Part shown: piece by piece, positions 1-6,272 of the stretch
Layout of the letters: each line of letters starts with the position of its first letter
How positions within the stretch are numbered: the stretch's first letter is position 1
DNA from: Scatosoma sp964504025
Lineage (GTDB): Bacteria; Bacillota; Clostridia; Christensenellales; Borkfalkiaceae
Length of the DNA stretch: 15,757 nt
NCBI GenBank assembly: GCA_964504025.1
Contig: CAZDCO010000028.1
Span: 1 to 15,757 of the forward strand
Direction: 5' to 3'
Notes under the pieces: generated by a model
The model's database searches: none
Told to the model about the DNA's origin: nothing
Seen by the model: the letters and a program-made list of their open reading frames with translations, nothing else
Position numbers and translations under genes: made by a program

Positions 1-26
1 ATATTTACATACATCCGAACGAATGA

Positions 27-209
27 TACACAGAAATAAGGAATGGTGAATCCTTTAACGAAGAATACGGTTTTACGGATACTTTGGAATACTGCTATCC
101 CAAGATAAGTGTAAATCACGATGTCTATGAGAAAATGTCTAAAGCGAGTAATCCTTATGGCGACGGCTTTGCTTGTAGACGAATTGCCGATATTCTTGAG
201 AACGAGTAA
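27..209 (+). pseudogene. C-terminal remnant of a UDP-GlcNAc 2-epimerase-like gene
   Basis: The frame ending at the TAA of 207-209 encodes a tail with YEKMSKASNPYGDGFACRRI, very close to the conserved C-terminal helix of non-hydrolysing UDP-N-acetylglucosamine 2-epimerases (WecB/MnaA), which interconvert UDP-GlcNAc and UDP-ManNAc for cell-wall and capsule sugars. Reading upstream, the frame hits TGA at 24-26 and has no ATG before an internal Met. The residues before the match (from about 57) do not resemble the family. So it is a broken or deleted fragment rather than only a gene cut by the window edge, though part may lie off the left end. Codons are more AT-rich than in the genes to the right, which suggests a different origin. 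Recognised from the C-terminal motif only. Confidence 0.6.
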
Positions 210-284
210 GTGGTTATATATAAAAATTTTCGAGCGCACCTTGTTTCTATAATGAAACGGAAACACTCTTAGGTTTCAACCTAC

Positions 285-309
285 AAACCGACGAATTTTC
301 GTCGGTTTT
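285..309 (+). terminator. Rho-independent terminator-like hairpin
   Basis: A perfect 10-bp stem (AAACCGACGA at 285-294, TCGTCGGTTT at 299-308) with a 4-nt loop, followed by a short T-rich stretch. It lies 76 bp after the epimerase remnant and just before the next promoter, so it would end transcripts coming from the left. Confidence 0.7.
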
Positions 310-330
310 CGTATTTATTCATAAAAATTC

Positions 331-362
331 GGAAAATGTCATATAAACTATTGACATTTTCC
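331..362. promoter_or_regulatory. Perfect 11-bp inverted repeat over the degV promoter
   Basis: GGAAAATGTCA (331-341) and TGACATTTTCC (352-362) are exact reverse complements separated by 10 nt. The right arm contains most of the -35 hexamer. There is no T tract, so it is not a standard terminator. The placement fits an operator for a dimeric repressor controlling the degV-acyltransferase pair. The regulator is not in the window. Confidence 0.6.
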
Positions 363-379
363 GCGCAAGTCAGTACAAT
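351..379 (+). promoter_or_regulatory. Sigma-A promoter of the degV-acyltransferase operon
   Basis: Perfect -35 TTGACA (351-356), 17-bp spacer, -10 TACAAT (374-379). Transcription should begin near 386, giving a short leader of about 33 nt before the ATG at 419. Confidence 0.88.
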
Positions 380-418
380 AGTATTGTCGAAATACGTCGA
401 CGAAGGAGAAGAACAAGT

Positions 419-1297
419 ATGCGTACGTTTCAATTATTTACCGACACGGACACCGATATCACGCCGGAGGACGCAAAAAAATACGGCTACAAGCTCATCA
501 GCATGCCCTACATAGAATCGGACGGTAAGGAAGTGTATCCTTATCAAGACTTTGAAAAATTCGATTATTCCGCCTTTTACGGTGCGTTGCGCGCCGGAAA
601 TTTGACTTCCACCTGTGCGTTGTCGCCCGTGCAATATCAAGAGTATTTCGAGCCCGTTTTGGCGGAAGGCAAGGATATTTTATACGTCCATTTTTCCGCG
701 GCAATGAGCGGTACGTTCAACGCGATGCAGTTGGCGTGGAAGGAGCTTTCGCAAAAATATCCCGATAGAAAGCTGTATACGATCGATACGAAGGGTATCA
801 CCATTTGCAGCTACAATATCGTCAAGGCAATCGGCGATTTGGCGAACGCCGGTGCAAGCTTGGAAGAGCTTTTGACGTGGGCGGAAACGGAAGTGGACAA
901 ATTCGCCGTCTATTTCTACGCGGACGATTTGAAATTCTTCGGTCGCAGCGGTAGAGTAAGCCATCTGTCCGCCACGATGGGCAATTTGTTGGGTATTCGT
1001 CCGATCTTGACGATGAATTCGGACGGCGTAATGGATTCCATTTCCAAAGCCAAGGGCAAGAAAGCCACGTTGAAGAAACTGATGGACTACGTTGCCGAAT
1101 TGCAGGAGAACATCAAAGACTATCGCGTTATCGTCGGACACGCGGACGCGTACGATTTGGCAAAAGAATTAGAGGGTATGCTGAAAGCGGAATACGGAGA
1201 AGATTTGAACACGGAAATTGTCGTCGTTAACCCCACGGCGGGCAGTCATTGCGGCCCCGATACTGTCGGCGTATGTTTCCACGCCAAGCATAGATAA
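419..1297 (+). CDS. DegV/FakB family fatty-acid-binding protein
   Basis: A 292-residue cytoplasmic protein of normal length for the DegV family. In Firmicutes such proteins (FakB) hold a fatty acid while the FakA kinase phosphorylates it to acyl-phosphate. Family motifs seen in order: the N-terminal DTDTDITPE stretch (about 9-17), TSTCALSP around the fatty-acid carboxylate pocket (63-70), SAAMSGTFNA (93-102), the DDLKFFGRSGRVS motif in the middle, and TAGSHCGPDTVG near the C-terminus. AAGGAG lies at 403-408, 10 nt before ATG, so this start is secure. The acyltransferase follows after 45 bp with no terminator, which suggests a lipid operon. Ligand specificity cannot be read from sequence, and no FakA is present in the window. 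Confidence 0.92.
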   Translation: MRTFQLFTDTDTDITPEDAKKYGYKLISMPYIESDGKEVYPYQDFEKFDYSAFYGALRAGNLTSTCALSPVQYQEYFEPVLAEGKDILYVHFSAAMSGTFNAMQLAWKELSQKYPDRKLYTIDTKGITICSYNIVKAIGDLANAGASLEELLTWAETEVDKFAVYFYADDLKFFGRSGRVSHLSATMGNLLGIRPILTMNSDGVMDSISKAKGKKATLKKLMDYVAELQENIKDYRVIVGHADAYDLAKELEGMLKAEYGEDLNTEIVVVNPTAGSHCGPDTVGVCFHAKHR

Positions 1298-1342
1298 GCG
1301 GTTGCGCAGTAGCACACGAATCATCAAGAACGAGGATGTAGC

Positions 1343-2113
1343 ATGGCAGATACGGCAAAAAAAGAGAAAAAGCAAAAGAAAAAACCGACGCGCCCCTATC
1401 GCGTAATTAAAAAACTCGTCGGCTTGTTTTATAAAAAACGCACCTTCGTCGGCGTGGAGAATTTGCCGAGTGAACCGTCGTTGATCGTCGGCAATCACGC
1501 GCAGGCACACGGTCCGTTGACGTGCGAAATGTATTTTCCTACGAAAAAACAGCTGTGGTGCATAGGACAAATGATGCACGTGAAAGAAGTGCCGTCGTAC
1601 GCCTATCAAGATTTTTGGTCGCATAAGCCCAAGTTTTGGCGTTGGTGGTATAAACTCCTGTCCTATCTCATCGCGCCGTTGAGTGCATATATATTCACCC
1701 ATTCCGATTCAATCGGCGTGTATAAAGATCACCGCCTTTTGTCCACCTTTCGCGAAACGGAACGAGCGTTGTCGCGCGGTGAAAACGTCATCGTTTTTCC
1801 CGAGTGCCCCGATCCGCATAACGACGTCGTAAACGCCTTCCAAGACAAGTTTATCGACGTGGCGCGGTTCTATTATAAAAAGCATAAGAAAGCCTTGTCT
1901 TTCGTGCCTATGTATAACGCACCTGCACTGCGTACGGTGCTTTTCGGCGAGCCGCTCGCCTTCCGCCCCGAGGCGGATATAGAAGAGGAACGGGCGCGTA
2001 TTTGTAGCGAGTTGCAACGCCAAATCACCGAGTTGGCGCAGTCGTTGCCGCGACATAGAGTCGTTCCTTACGTGAACGTGGAGAAAAAACTCTATCCCTA
2101 TTCGAAAGCATAA
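1343..2113 (+). CDS. PlsC-type lysophospholipid acyltransferase-like protein
   Basis: A 256-residue protein of the glycerol-phosphate/lysophosphatidate acyltransferase superfamily. The first 18 residues are very rich in lysine, which could help membrane association. Motif I reads N51-H52-AQAH-G57-P58: the catalytic His is present, but the Asp of the classical HX4D pair is replaced by Gly. Motif III is FPEC (152-155), close to the usual FPEG. A Trp/Tyr-rich segment at 91-118 may contact membrane. GAGGA precedes the ATG. It probably shares a transcript with the DegV/FakB-type gene upstream, which supports a role in phospholipid assembly from an acyl donor. The family is fairly clear; the exact acceptor (lyso-PA or another lysolipid) is not. 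Confidence 0.82.
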   Translation: MADTAKKEKKQKKKPTRPYRVIKKLVGLFYKKRTFVGVENLPSEPSLIVGNHAQAHGPLTCEMYFPTKKQLWCIGQMMHVKEVPSYAYQDFWSHKPKFWRWWYKLLSYLIAPLSAYIFTHSDSIGVYKDHRLLSTFRETERALSRGENVIVFPECPDPHNDVVNAFQDKFIDVARFYYKKHKKALSFVPMYNAPALRTVLFGEPLAFRPEADIEEERARICSELQRQITELAQSLPRHRVVPYVNVEKKLYPYSKA

Positions 2114-2124
2114 GCAACGAATTG

Positions 2125-2155
2125 TCAGCCCCTTACGACGGGGCTGATTTTTTTT
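2125..2155 (+). terminator. Strong Rho-independent terminator of the lipid operon
   Basis: An 8-bp perfect stem TCAGCCCC (2125-2132) / GGGGCTGA (2140-2147), a 7-nt loop, then eight T. It starts 12 bp after the acyltransferase stop. Confidence 0.95.
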
Positions 2156-2165
2156 GCCGTACCCG

Positions 2166-2194
2166 TTGACAAATGCACGAAAAGGTGCTACAAT
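2166..2194 (+). promoter_or_regulatory. Consensus promoter of the LOG-family gene
   Basis: TTGACA (2166-2171), 17-bp spacer, TACAAT (2189-2194), with TG at 2186-2187 giving an extended -10 (TGCTACAAT). The leader to the ATG at 2251 is about 50 nt. Confidence 0.9.
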
Positions 2195-2250
2195 GATTAT
2201 ACTATAGAAGAGAAAATGTAGAAAGCGTTGAAAAGGAGTGCGCGAGGGTT

Positions 2251-2832
2251 ATGAGAATATGCGTATACGGCGCGGCGTCGTCGTGGATCGATAACGAGTA
2301 TAAAACGAAAGCGGAAGCTATGGGAAAAATGATGGTGGAGCGCGGACATTCGTTGGTGTTCGGCGGCGGCAATAATGGCTTGATGGGCGCGGTTGCGGAC
2401 GGCGTGCACGACGCAGGCGGTAAAATCGTAGGCGTAATTCCTAAATTTTTCGACGACGAGGACGTGGAAGAGGTGTTCCCATTTTGTAACGAATTGATCG
2501 AACCGGATACGATGCGCGAGCGTAAGCAAATCATGGAAGACAACGCCGACGCGTTTATTATCGTGCCCGGCGGTATCGGTACGTTTGAAGAATTTTTCGA
2601 GATCTTGACCTTGAAACAACTTTGTCGGCATAATAAACCGATCGCCATATATAACGTTAAAGGCTATTATAACGAGCTGTTGCACGCCATCGACGTGGCG
2701 ACGGAGAAACACTTTATCCGCGGCGGCTGTAAAGACTTGTTCTTTTGCAGCGAAAGCGTAGAGGAATTGTTTGCGTATATCGAACGCACCGACCATAAGC
2801 AAAAGACGTTGCGCGAGTTGAAAGACGGTTGA
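2251..2832 (+). CDS. LOG-family (TIGR00730) nucleoside-5'-monophosphate phosphoribohydrolase
   Basis: A 193-residue Rossmann-fold protein with the full LOG signature: GGGNNGLMG (38-46), the catalytic-site MRERK (88-92) and PGGIGTFEE (106-114). Enzymes of this family release a purine or cytokinin base from the nucleoside 5'-monophosphate, giving ribose 5-phosphate. In bacteria outside plants the physiological substrate is often unknown, and older annotations call them lysine-decarboxylase-like. Length is standard. AAGGAG lies at 2233-2238, 12 nt before the ATG, slightly long but with no better start nearby. The gene is monocistronic: its own promoter lies upstream and a 222-bp intergenic region follows. 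Confidence 0.92.
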   Translation: MRICVYGAASSWIDNEYKTKAEAMGKMMVERGHSLVFGGGNNGLMGAVADGVHDAGGKIVGVIPKFFDDEDVEEVFPFCNELIEPDTMRERKQIMEDNADAFIIVPGGIGTFEEFFEILTLKQLCRHNKPIAIYNVKGYYNELLHAIDVATEKHFIRGGCKDLFFCSESVEELFAYIERTDHKQKTLRELKDG

Positions 2833-2887
2833 CGCATACCTGCCCCCTGCATTTTGTTGAAACGGGCAAAAAATATAAATAAAATAC

Positions 2888-2983
2888 GGCTGCAGCTTTC
2901 TTAACGATAGAGTGGAGTTGTGTGATCGTTAGAATGCGTATGGTTATAAATCTTTTACCTTTAGTTATCTTTTAGGGCTGCAG
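2888..2983. other. AT-rich intergenic segment with a hairpin and flanking 8-bp repeats
   Basis: Between the LOG gene and the large lipoprotein, TAACGAT (2902-2908) pairs with ATCGTTA (2925-2931). Allowing one bulged T, TTC (2898-2900) also pairs with GAA (2932-2934). The loop is 16 nt. GGCTGCAG occurs on both sides, at 2888-2895 and 2976-2983. No T tract follows, so it is not a normal terminator. No coding frame is evident here. Confidence 0.4.
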
Positions 2984-3005
2984 GCAAATACGGGCGCACG
3001 CGCGC

Positions 3006-3034
3006 TTGTGTTGTCGGCAGCACTTTTTTATAAT
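3006..3034 (+). promoter_or_regulatory. Probable promoter of the LRR lipoprotein
   Basis: A perfect -10 TATAAT (3029-3034) with a weak -35 TTGTGT (3006-3011) at 17 bp. The predicted start is about 14 nt before the ATG at 3055, leaving just enough room for the AAGGGG ribosome site. Confidence 0.5.
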
Positions 3035-3054
3035 ATACCGTAAGGGGTTTGCCT

Positions 3055-4846
3055 ATGAAACACAAAAGAAGTTTGGTTTTGTTGGTATGTGCGTGCGCGT
3101 TGACGGCGTGTACTTCGTGCGACGCGTCCGCCGTGGGTGCGTTTGCGGTTTCCGCGTTGACGTACGGCGCGAACGCGCTTTTCGAACAGGCGATTTTGGG
3201 CGAAGAGAACATGCCGCGCAAAAGCCGCGTATCGAGCGAAAGTAATTTGNNNNNNNNNNNNNNNNNNNNNNNNNNNNNNNNNNNNNNNNNNNNNNNNNNN
3301 NNNNNNNNNNNNNNNNNNNNNNNNNNNNNNNNNNNNNNNNNNNNNNNNNCCGCGCGAGAGTAGCTCATCGCGCGAAAGCACTTCGTCGCGCGAGAGCAGT
3401 TCGTTAAACGGGCATAGTTCGCCGCGCGAGAGTAGCTCATCGCGCGAAAGCACTTCGTCGCGCGAGAGCAGTTCGTCGGAAGAGAACGAAACTTCTTCGT
3501 CGGAAACGCCGCACGAACATTCGTATACGGAAACGGTTGTGTCGCCCACTTGCACCGAAAGCGGATATACGGCGTATGCTTGCGCCTGCGGAGAAGCTTA
3601 CGAGGCGGCGCACGTCCAACCGCTCGGACACAACTTTTCCGCGTACCGATCGGACGATAACGCGACGTGTATCGAGGACGGCACGGAAACCGCAACCTGC
3701 GCGCGCGAAGGTTGCGCGCAAGCGGATACTCGTACCGTCGAAAACTCAAAATTACCGCATATCTATACTCAATCGATCGTATCGCAATCGTACCTGCGAT
3801 CGGAAGCAACTTGCACCACGGCTGCAAGTTATTTTTATACTTGCGCGTGCGGTGCGATCGGGACGGAGAGTTTTTACGATGGTGAACCGAACGACGATCA
3901 TACCGTGGGCGACGACGGCTATTGCGTAGCCTGTCAAAAGGCTGTGAACGCAACCCCGGGTGTGTCGTATTCGTTGTCGGCGGACGGTAAAACCGCTGCC
4001 GTAACGGGGTATACGGGCACGTCGTCGCGCGTCGTGTTGGCGGAAACGTACGAGAATGTTCCCGTAACCGTCGTTGTCGAAAACGCCTTTTCGGGGTGCG
4101 TTGCGTTGGAGAGCGTGCGTATTCCCGATAGCGTTACGTGCGTGGAACGGTACGCCTTTCGCGGTTGTATTCGTTTGAAAAACGCGTATATCGGCAAGTC
4201 GTTGTGTTCGTTATCCTACCTCGCTTTCGACGGCTGTACGGCGTTGCAATACGCCGCGTACGACGGTGTGCGATACCTCGGCGACGAGCAAACTCTCTAC
4301 CTCGCGGCGGTGGGGACGGCGGAGACGAAGTCCGTCTACGCGCTCCACGTAAGTACGCGGTTAATCGCTTCCGCGGCGTTCAGCGGCTTGGCTACGCTTA
4401 CCGAAATTGCAATTCCGTCCGCGGTAACTTTCGTAGACGATTACGCTTTTGAAAATTGCACCAAACTCGCGAGCGTTACGTTTGCCGCGAATAGCGCGTT
4501 GGAACGGGTGGGCAAGTACGCCTTTTTCGGTTGTGCCGCGCTGCGTTCGATCGCGCTTCCCGACGGCGTGCGTACCGTGGACGAGAGCGCGTTCTACGAA
4601 TGTACCAAACTGTACGAAATCGTCCTCGGATCGGATATACGGTCGATCGGCGTTATGGCGTTCGACGGCTGTACGAAGCTTAGAGCGGTCTATTATCACG
4701 GCACGGCGGAGGGCTGGAAGGCCGTCGCGTTGGGCGATTCCGCCCTGCCGAAGAAAGCCGTCGTATATTCGTACGCCGAAACGCAACCGACGACAAAGGG
4801 GAATTTTTGGCGGTACGTAGACGGCGTACCGACGACGTGGAGTTAA
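3055..4846 (+). CDS. Large surface lipoprotein with Ser-rich, Cys-rich and LRR_5 (BspA-like) regions, interrupted by an assembly gap
   Basis: The start is ATG 3055 after AAGGGG; a TTG two codons earlier is less likely. Residues 1-19 are a lipoprotein signal ending in lipobox LTAC, with Cys19 as the lipid anchor. The frame is open into the 100-N gap at 3250. Right of the gap the frame ending at TAA 4844-4846 is open from 3350, so I join both sides as one gene. After the gap come hexapeptide RESSSS-type repeats, then Cys-rich repeats of the form PTCTESGYTAYACACG...LGHNF (about 3542-3940), a module common in gut Firmicutes surface proteins. The C-terminus has BspA-type leucine-rich repeats (AFxGCxxLxxVxIPxxV, about 4080-4720). 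Likely a cell-surface adhesion or binding protein. True length and frame continuity across the gap are unknown. Confidence 0.8.
3250..3349. other. Assembly gap of 100 N
   Basis: Exactly 100 N, the usual placeholder for a gap of unknown size. It adjoins an exact tandem repeat, which probably caused the assembly break, so coordinates and reading frame across it are nominal. Confidence 0.97.
3350..3476 (+). repeat. 72-bp tandem repeat coding for an Arg-Glu-Ser linker
   Basis: A 55-bp block at 3350-3404 recurs without a mismatch at 3422-3476, a period of 72 bp (24 codons). Within each block 18-bp units encode RES(S/T)SS. The left copy touches the gap, so the copy number is unknown. The repeat stays in frame and forms the flexible linker between lipid anchor and folded domains. 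Confidence 0.9.
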
Positions 4847-4860
4847 ACGGAAATACGGCA

Positions 4861-4898
4861 AAAAACCGCCCGAAGCGAGTAGACTTCGGGCGATTTTC
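4861..4898. terminator. Bidirectional terminator between convergent genes
   Basis: A 9-bp perfect stem CGCCCGAAG (4867-4875) / CTTCGGGCG (4884-4892) with an 8-nt loop. TTTT follows on the plus strand (4894-4897). On the minus strand, the five A at 4861-4865 give a T tract after the hairpin. It serves both the lipoprotein and the minus-strand membrane gene. Confidence 0.88.
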
Positions 4899-4901
4899 TC
4901 T

Positions 4902-5408
4902 TTATACGGGCGAGAGAAAGAGGGGCAGGTTGGGCGGAAAGTAGGTGAAAAGAACGAAAGCCGCGCATAGCAACGCAAGTAGGCATTTGGCAATCGTCGG
5001 GCTGGTGCGTTGCAGGGCGTTGTGGCGAAAACAAAGGTACTCCGTCGCGTATGCACCGCCGTCGGCAAGAAAGAAAATCAGCACATTGACTACGCCGCTC
5101 GACTTGCCGAATACGCCGTTGTAGGTGTAAAACAGCACGGGGATCAGACAAATTCCGACGAGACAGCCGACGCACTTGATTTGCCAAAATTGCGCGTACT
5201 CCTTGCGGAAGAAAGGACTTTGCAACAGGGCGAAAAAGAGCATGGGAAAGAAGAGAATTTTGATATGTTCCCAAGTCGATTCGTTGACGGCGCAAACGGG
5301 CGTGAGGGCGGGAATTCCCGTCCAAGCGTATAAAAAATGGAGAAGCGTGCCGAGTACCGCCGTAAAGACTGCCCCGACGAATTGCCATATTTCCAAAGAA
5401 CGTCGCAT
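4902..5408 (-). CDS. Small multi-pass membrane protein, DUF6512-like
   Basis: A 168-residue, strongly hydrophobic protein with about five membrane segments (near 8-27, 48-66, 78-96, 104-122, 138-157). The conserved-looking polar motif NESTWEH (42-48) sits before the second helix. This pattern resembles the uncharacterised DUF6512 family of Firmicutes, as I recall it; no function is known. The start is ATG, read on the minus strand from 5408, with AAAGGGG about 9 nt upstream. It is the only minus-strand gene in the window, converges on the LRR lipoprotein, and ends at the shared bidirectional terminator. The family name is from memory of the motif; membrane location is well supported. Confidence 0.75.
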   Translation of the reverse strand: MRRSLEIWQFVGAVFTAVLGTLLHFLYAWTGIPALTPVCAVNESTWEHIKILFFPMLFFALLQSPFFRKEYAQFWQIKCVGCLVGICLIPVLFYTYNGVFGKSSGVVNVLIFFLADGGAYATEYLCFRHNALQRTSPTIAKCLLALLCAAFVLFTYFPPNLPLFLSPV

Positions 5409-5524
5409 ACCGATATACCCCTTTCGTCGTGATACCGTAAGATATGCGACGGCAAAGCGGAATATGAAATCACGGTGAAAAAAGAAGAAAATGCGAAAAA
5501 AGTATACCGTTTTTCAAAAGTGTG

Positions 5525-5533
5525 TGCTATAAT
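5525..5533 (+). promoter_or_regulatory. Extended -10 promoter of the flavin-protein gene
   Basis: TGCTATAAT, a perfect -10 (5528-5533) with an upstream TG, and no good -35 at the normal distance. It lies downstream of the first ATG of the long frame (5475), which argues for the ATG at 5619 as the true start and leaves a leader of about 80 nt. Confidence 0.65.
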
Positions 5534-5618
5534 ATATACGGAAACTTTATGCGCTGCGTGCGTTTTTTGCGAGCGGACGGGCGCACGACATTATAACGAA
5601 AAAGAGAGGACGATAGGT

Positions 5619-6179
5619 ATGAGAAAGAATTTGAAAGCAAAGGCGTACGTATATCCGATGCCCGTGTTGATTATCGGCACGTACGACGAGAACGGTGTTC
5701 CCGACGCGATGAACGCGGCTTGGGGTATGACTTGCGACAGTGCGCAAGTGGCGATTTGTTTGAGTAGCACGCATAAGACGGTGAAGAATCTGTTGAAAAC
5801 GCAGGCGTTTACGGTGGCAATCGCCGATAAAAACAATTTGGTGGCGGCGGACTACGTCGGTATCGTGTCGGCGAACAACGTACCCGATAAGTTGACGAAG
5901 ACGGGGTGGCACGTGCGCGCGAGCGAGTTTGTGAACGCGCCCGTCATCGAGGAATTTCCGTTGGTATTAGAGTGCAAGCTGGTGCGTTACGACGAGGAAA
6001 CGGAGTTGTGCTTCGGCGAAGTGGTCAACGTAACGGCGGACGAGAAAATTTTGGACGAGAACGGCAAGGTAGACTTGACGAAGTTCTCGCCGCTGTGCTA
6101 CGATTGCGACACGCACGGCTATTATACCCTCGGCGAACGGGTAGGCAAGGCGTTTTCGGACGGGTTTGCGTTGAAATAA
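5619..6179 (+). CDS. Flavin reductase-like (FMN-binding) domain protein
   Basis: A 186-residue protein with the split-barrel FMN-binding flavin reductase/flavoredoxin fold. The N-terminus has YVYPMPVLIIGTYDENGVPDAMNAAWG, typical of the family. ICLSSTHKTVKNLLKTQAFTVAI follows, the phosphate/flavin-binding section, then VNAPVIEEFPLVLECKL. Such proteins bind FMN and pass electrons between NAD(P)H or ferredoxin and other proteins or small molecules. ATG 5619 is chosen because AGAGAGGA lies 8 nt before it and the family begins here; the frame is open further upstream, but that part is not family-like and precedes the promoter. The giant iron-sulfur protein follows after about 90 bp with no terminator, so cotranscription is likely. 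Confidence 0.88.
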   Translation: MRKNLKAKAYVYPMPVLIIGTYDENGVPDAMNAAWGMTCDSAQVAICLSSTHKTVKNLLKTQAFTVAIADKNNLVAADYVGIVSANNVPDKLTKTGWHVRASEFVNAPVIEEFPLVLECKLVRYDEETELCFGEVVNVTADEKILDENGKVDLTKFSPLCYDCDTHGYYTLGERVGKAFSDGFALK

Positions 6180-6272
6180 TCGATCGATCGGGGAAAGGAT
6201 AGAGAAAGTGTTTTTTTGAAATCAAATTCGGCAAACGGGCGCTCGGTTCGTTCGCCGAAAACGGGTGTACGC

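Noticed and set aside
2848..2870. TGCCC/GGGCA hairpin after the LOG gene as a terminator
   Set aside because: Only 5 bp with an 18-nt loop, and it is followed by A rather than T on the plus strand.
3350..3476. CRISPR array because of regular repeats
   Set aside because: The repeats are tandem, in frame and code for a Ser-rich linker; there are no unique spacers of constant length.
5475..5618. N-terminal extension of the flavin reductase-like protein starting at ATG 5475
   Set aside because: The extension is not family-like, would begin upstream of the extended -10 promoter, and ATG 5619 has a good ribosome site.
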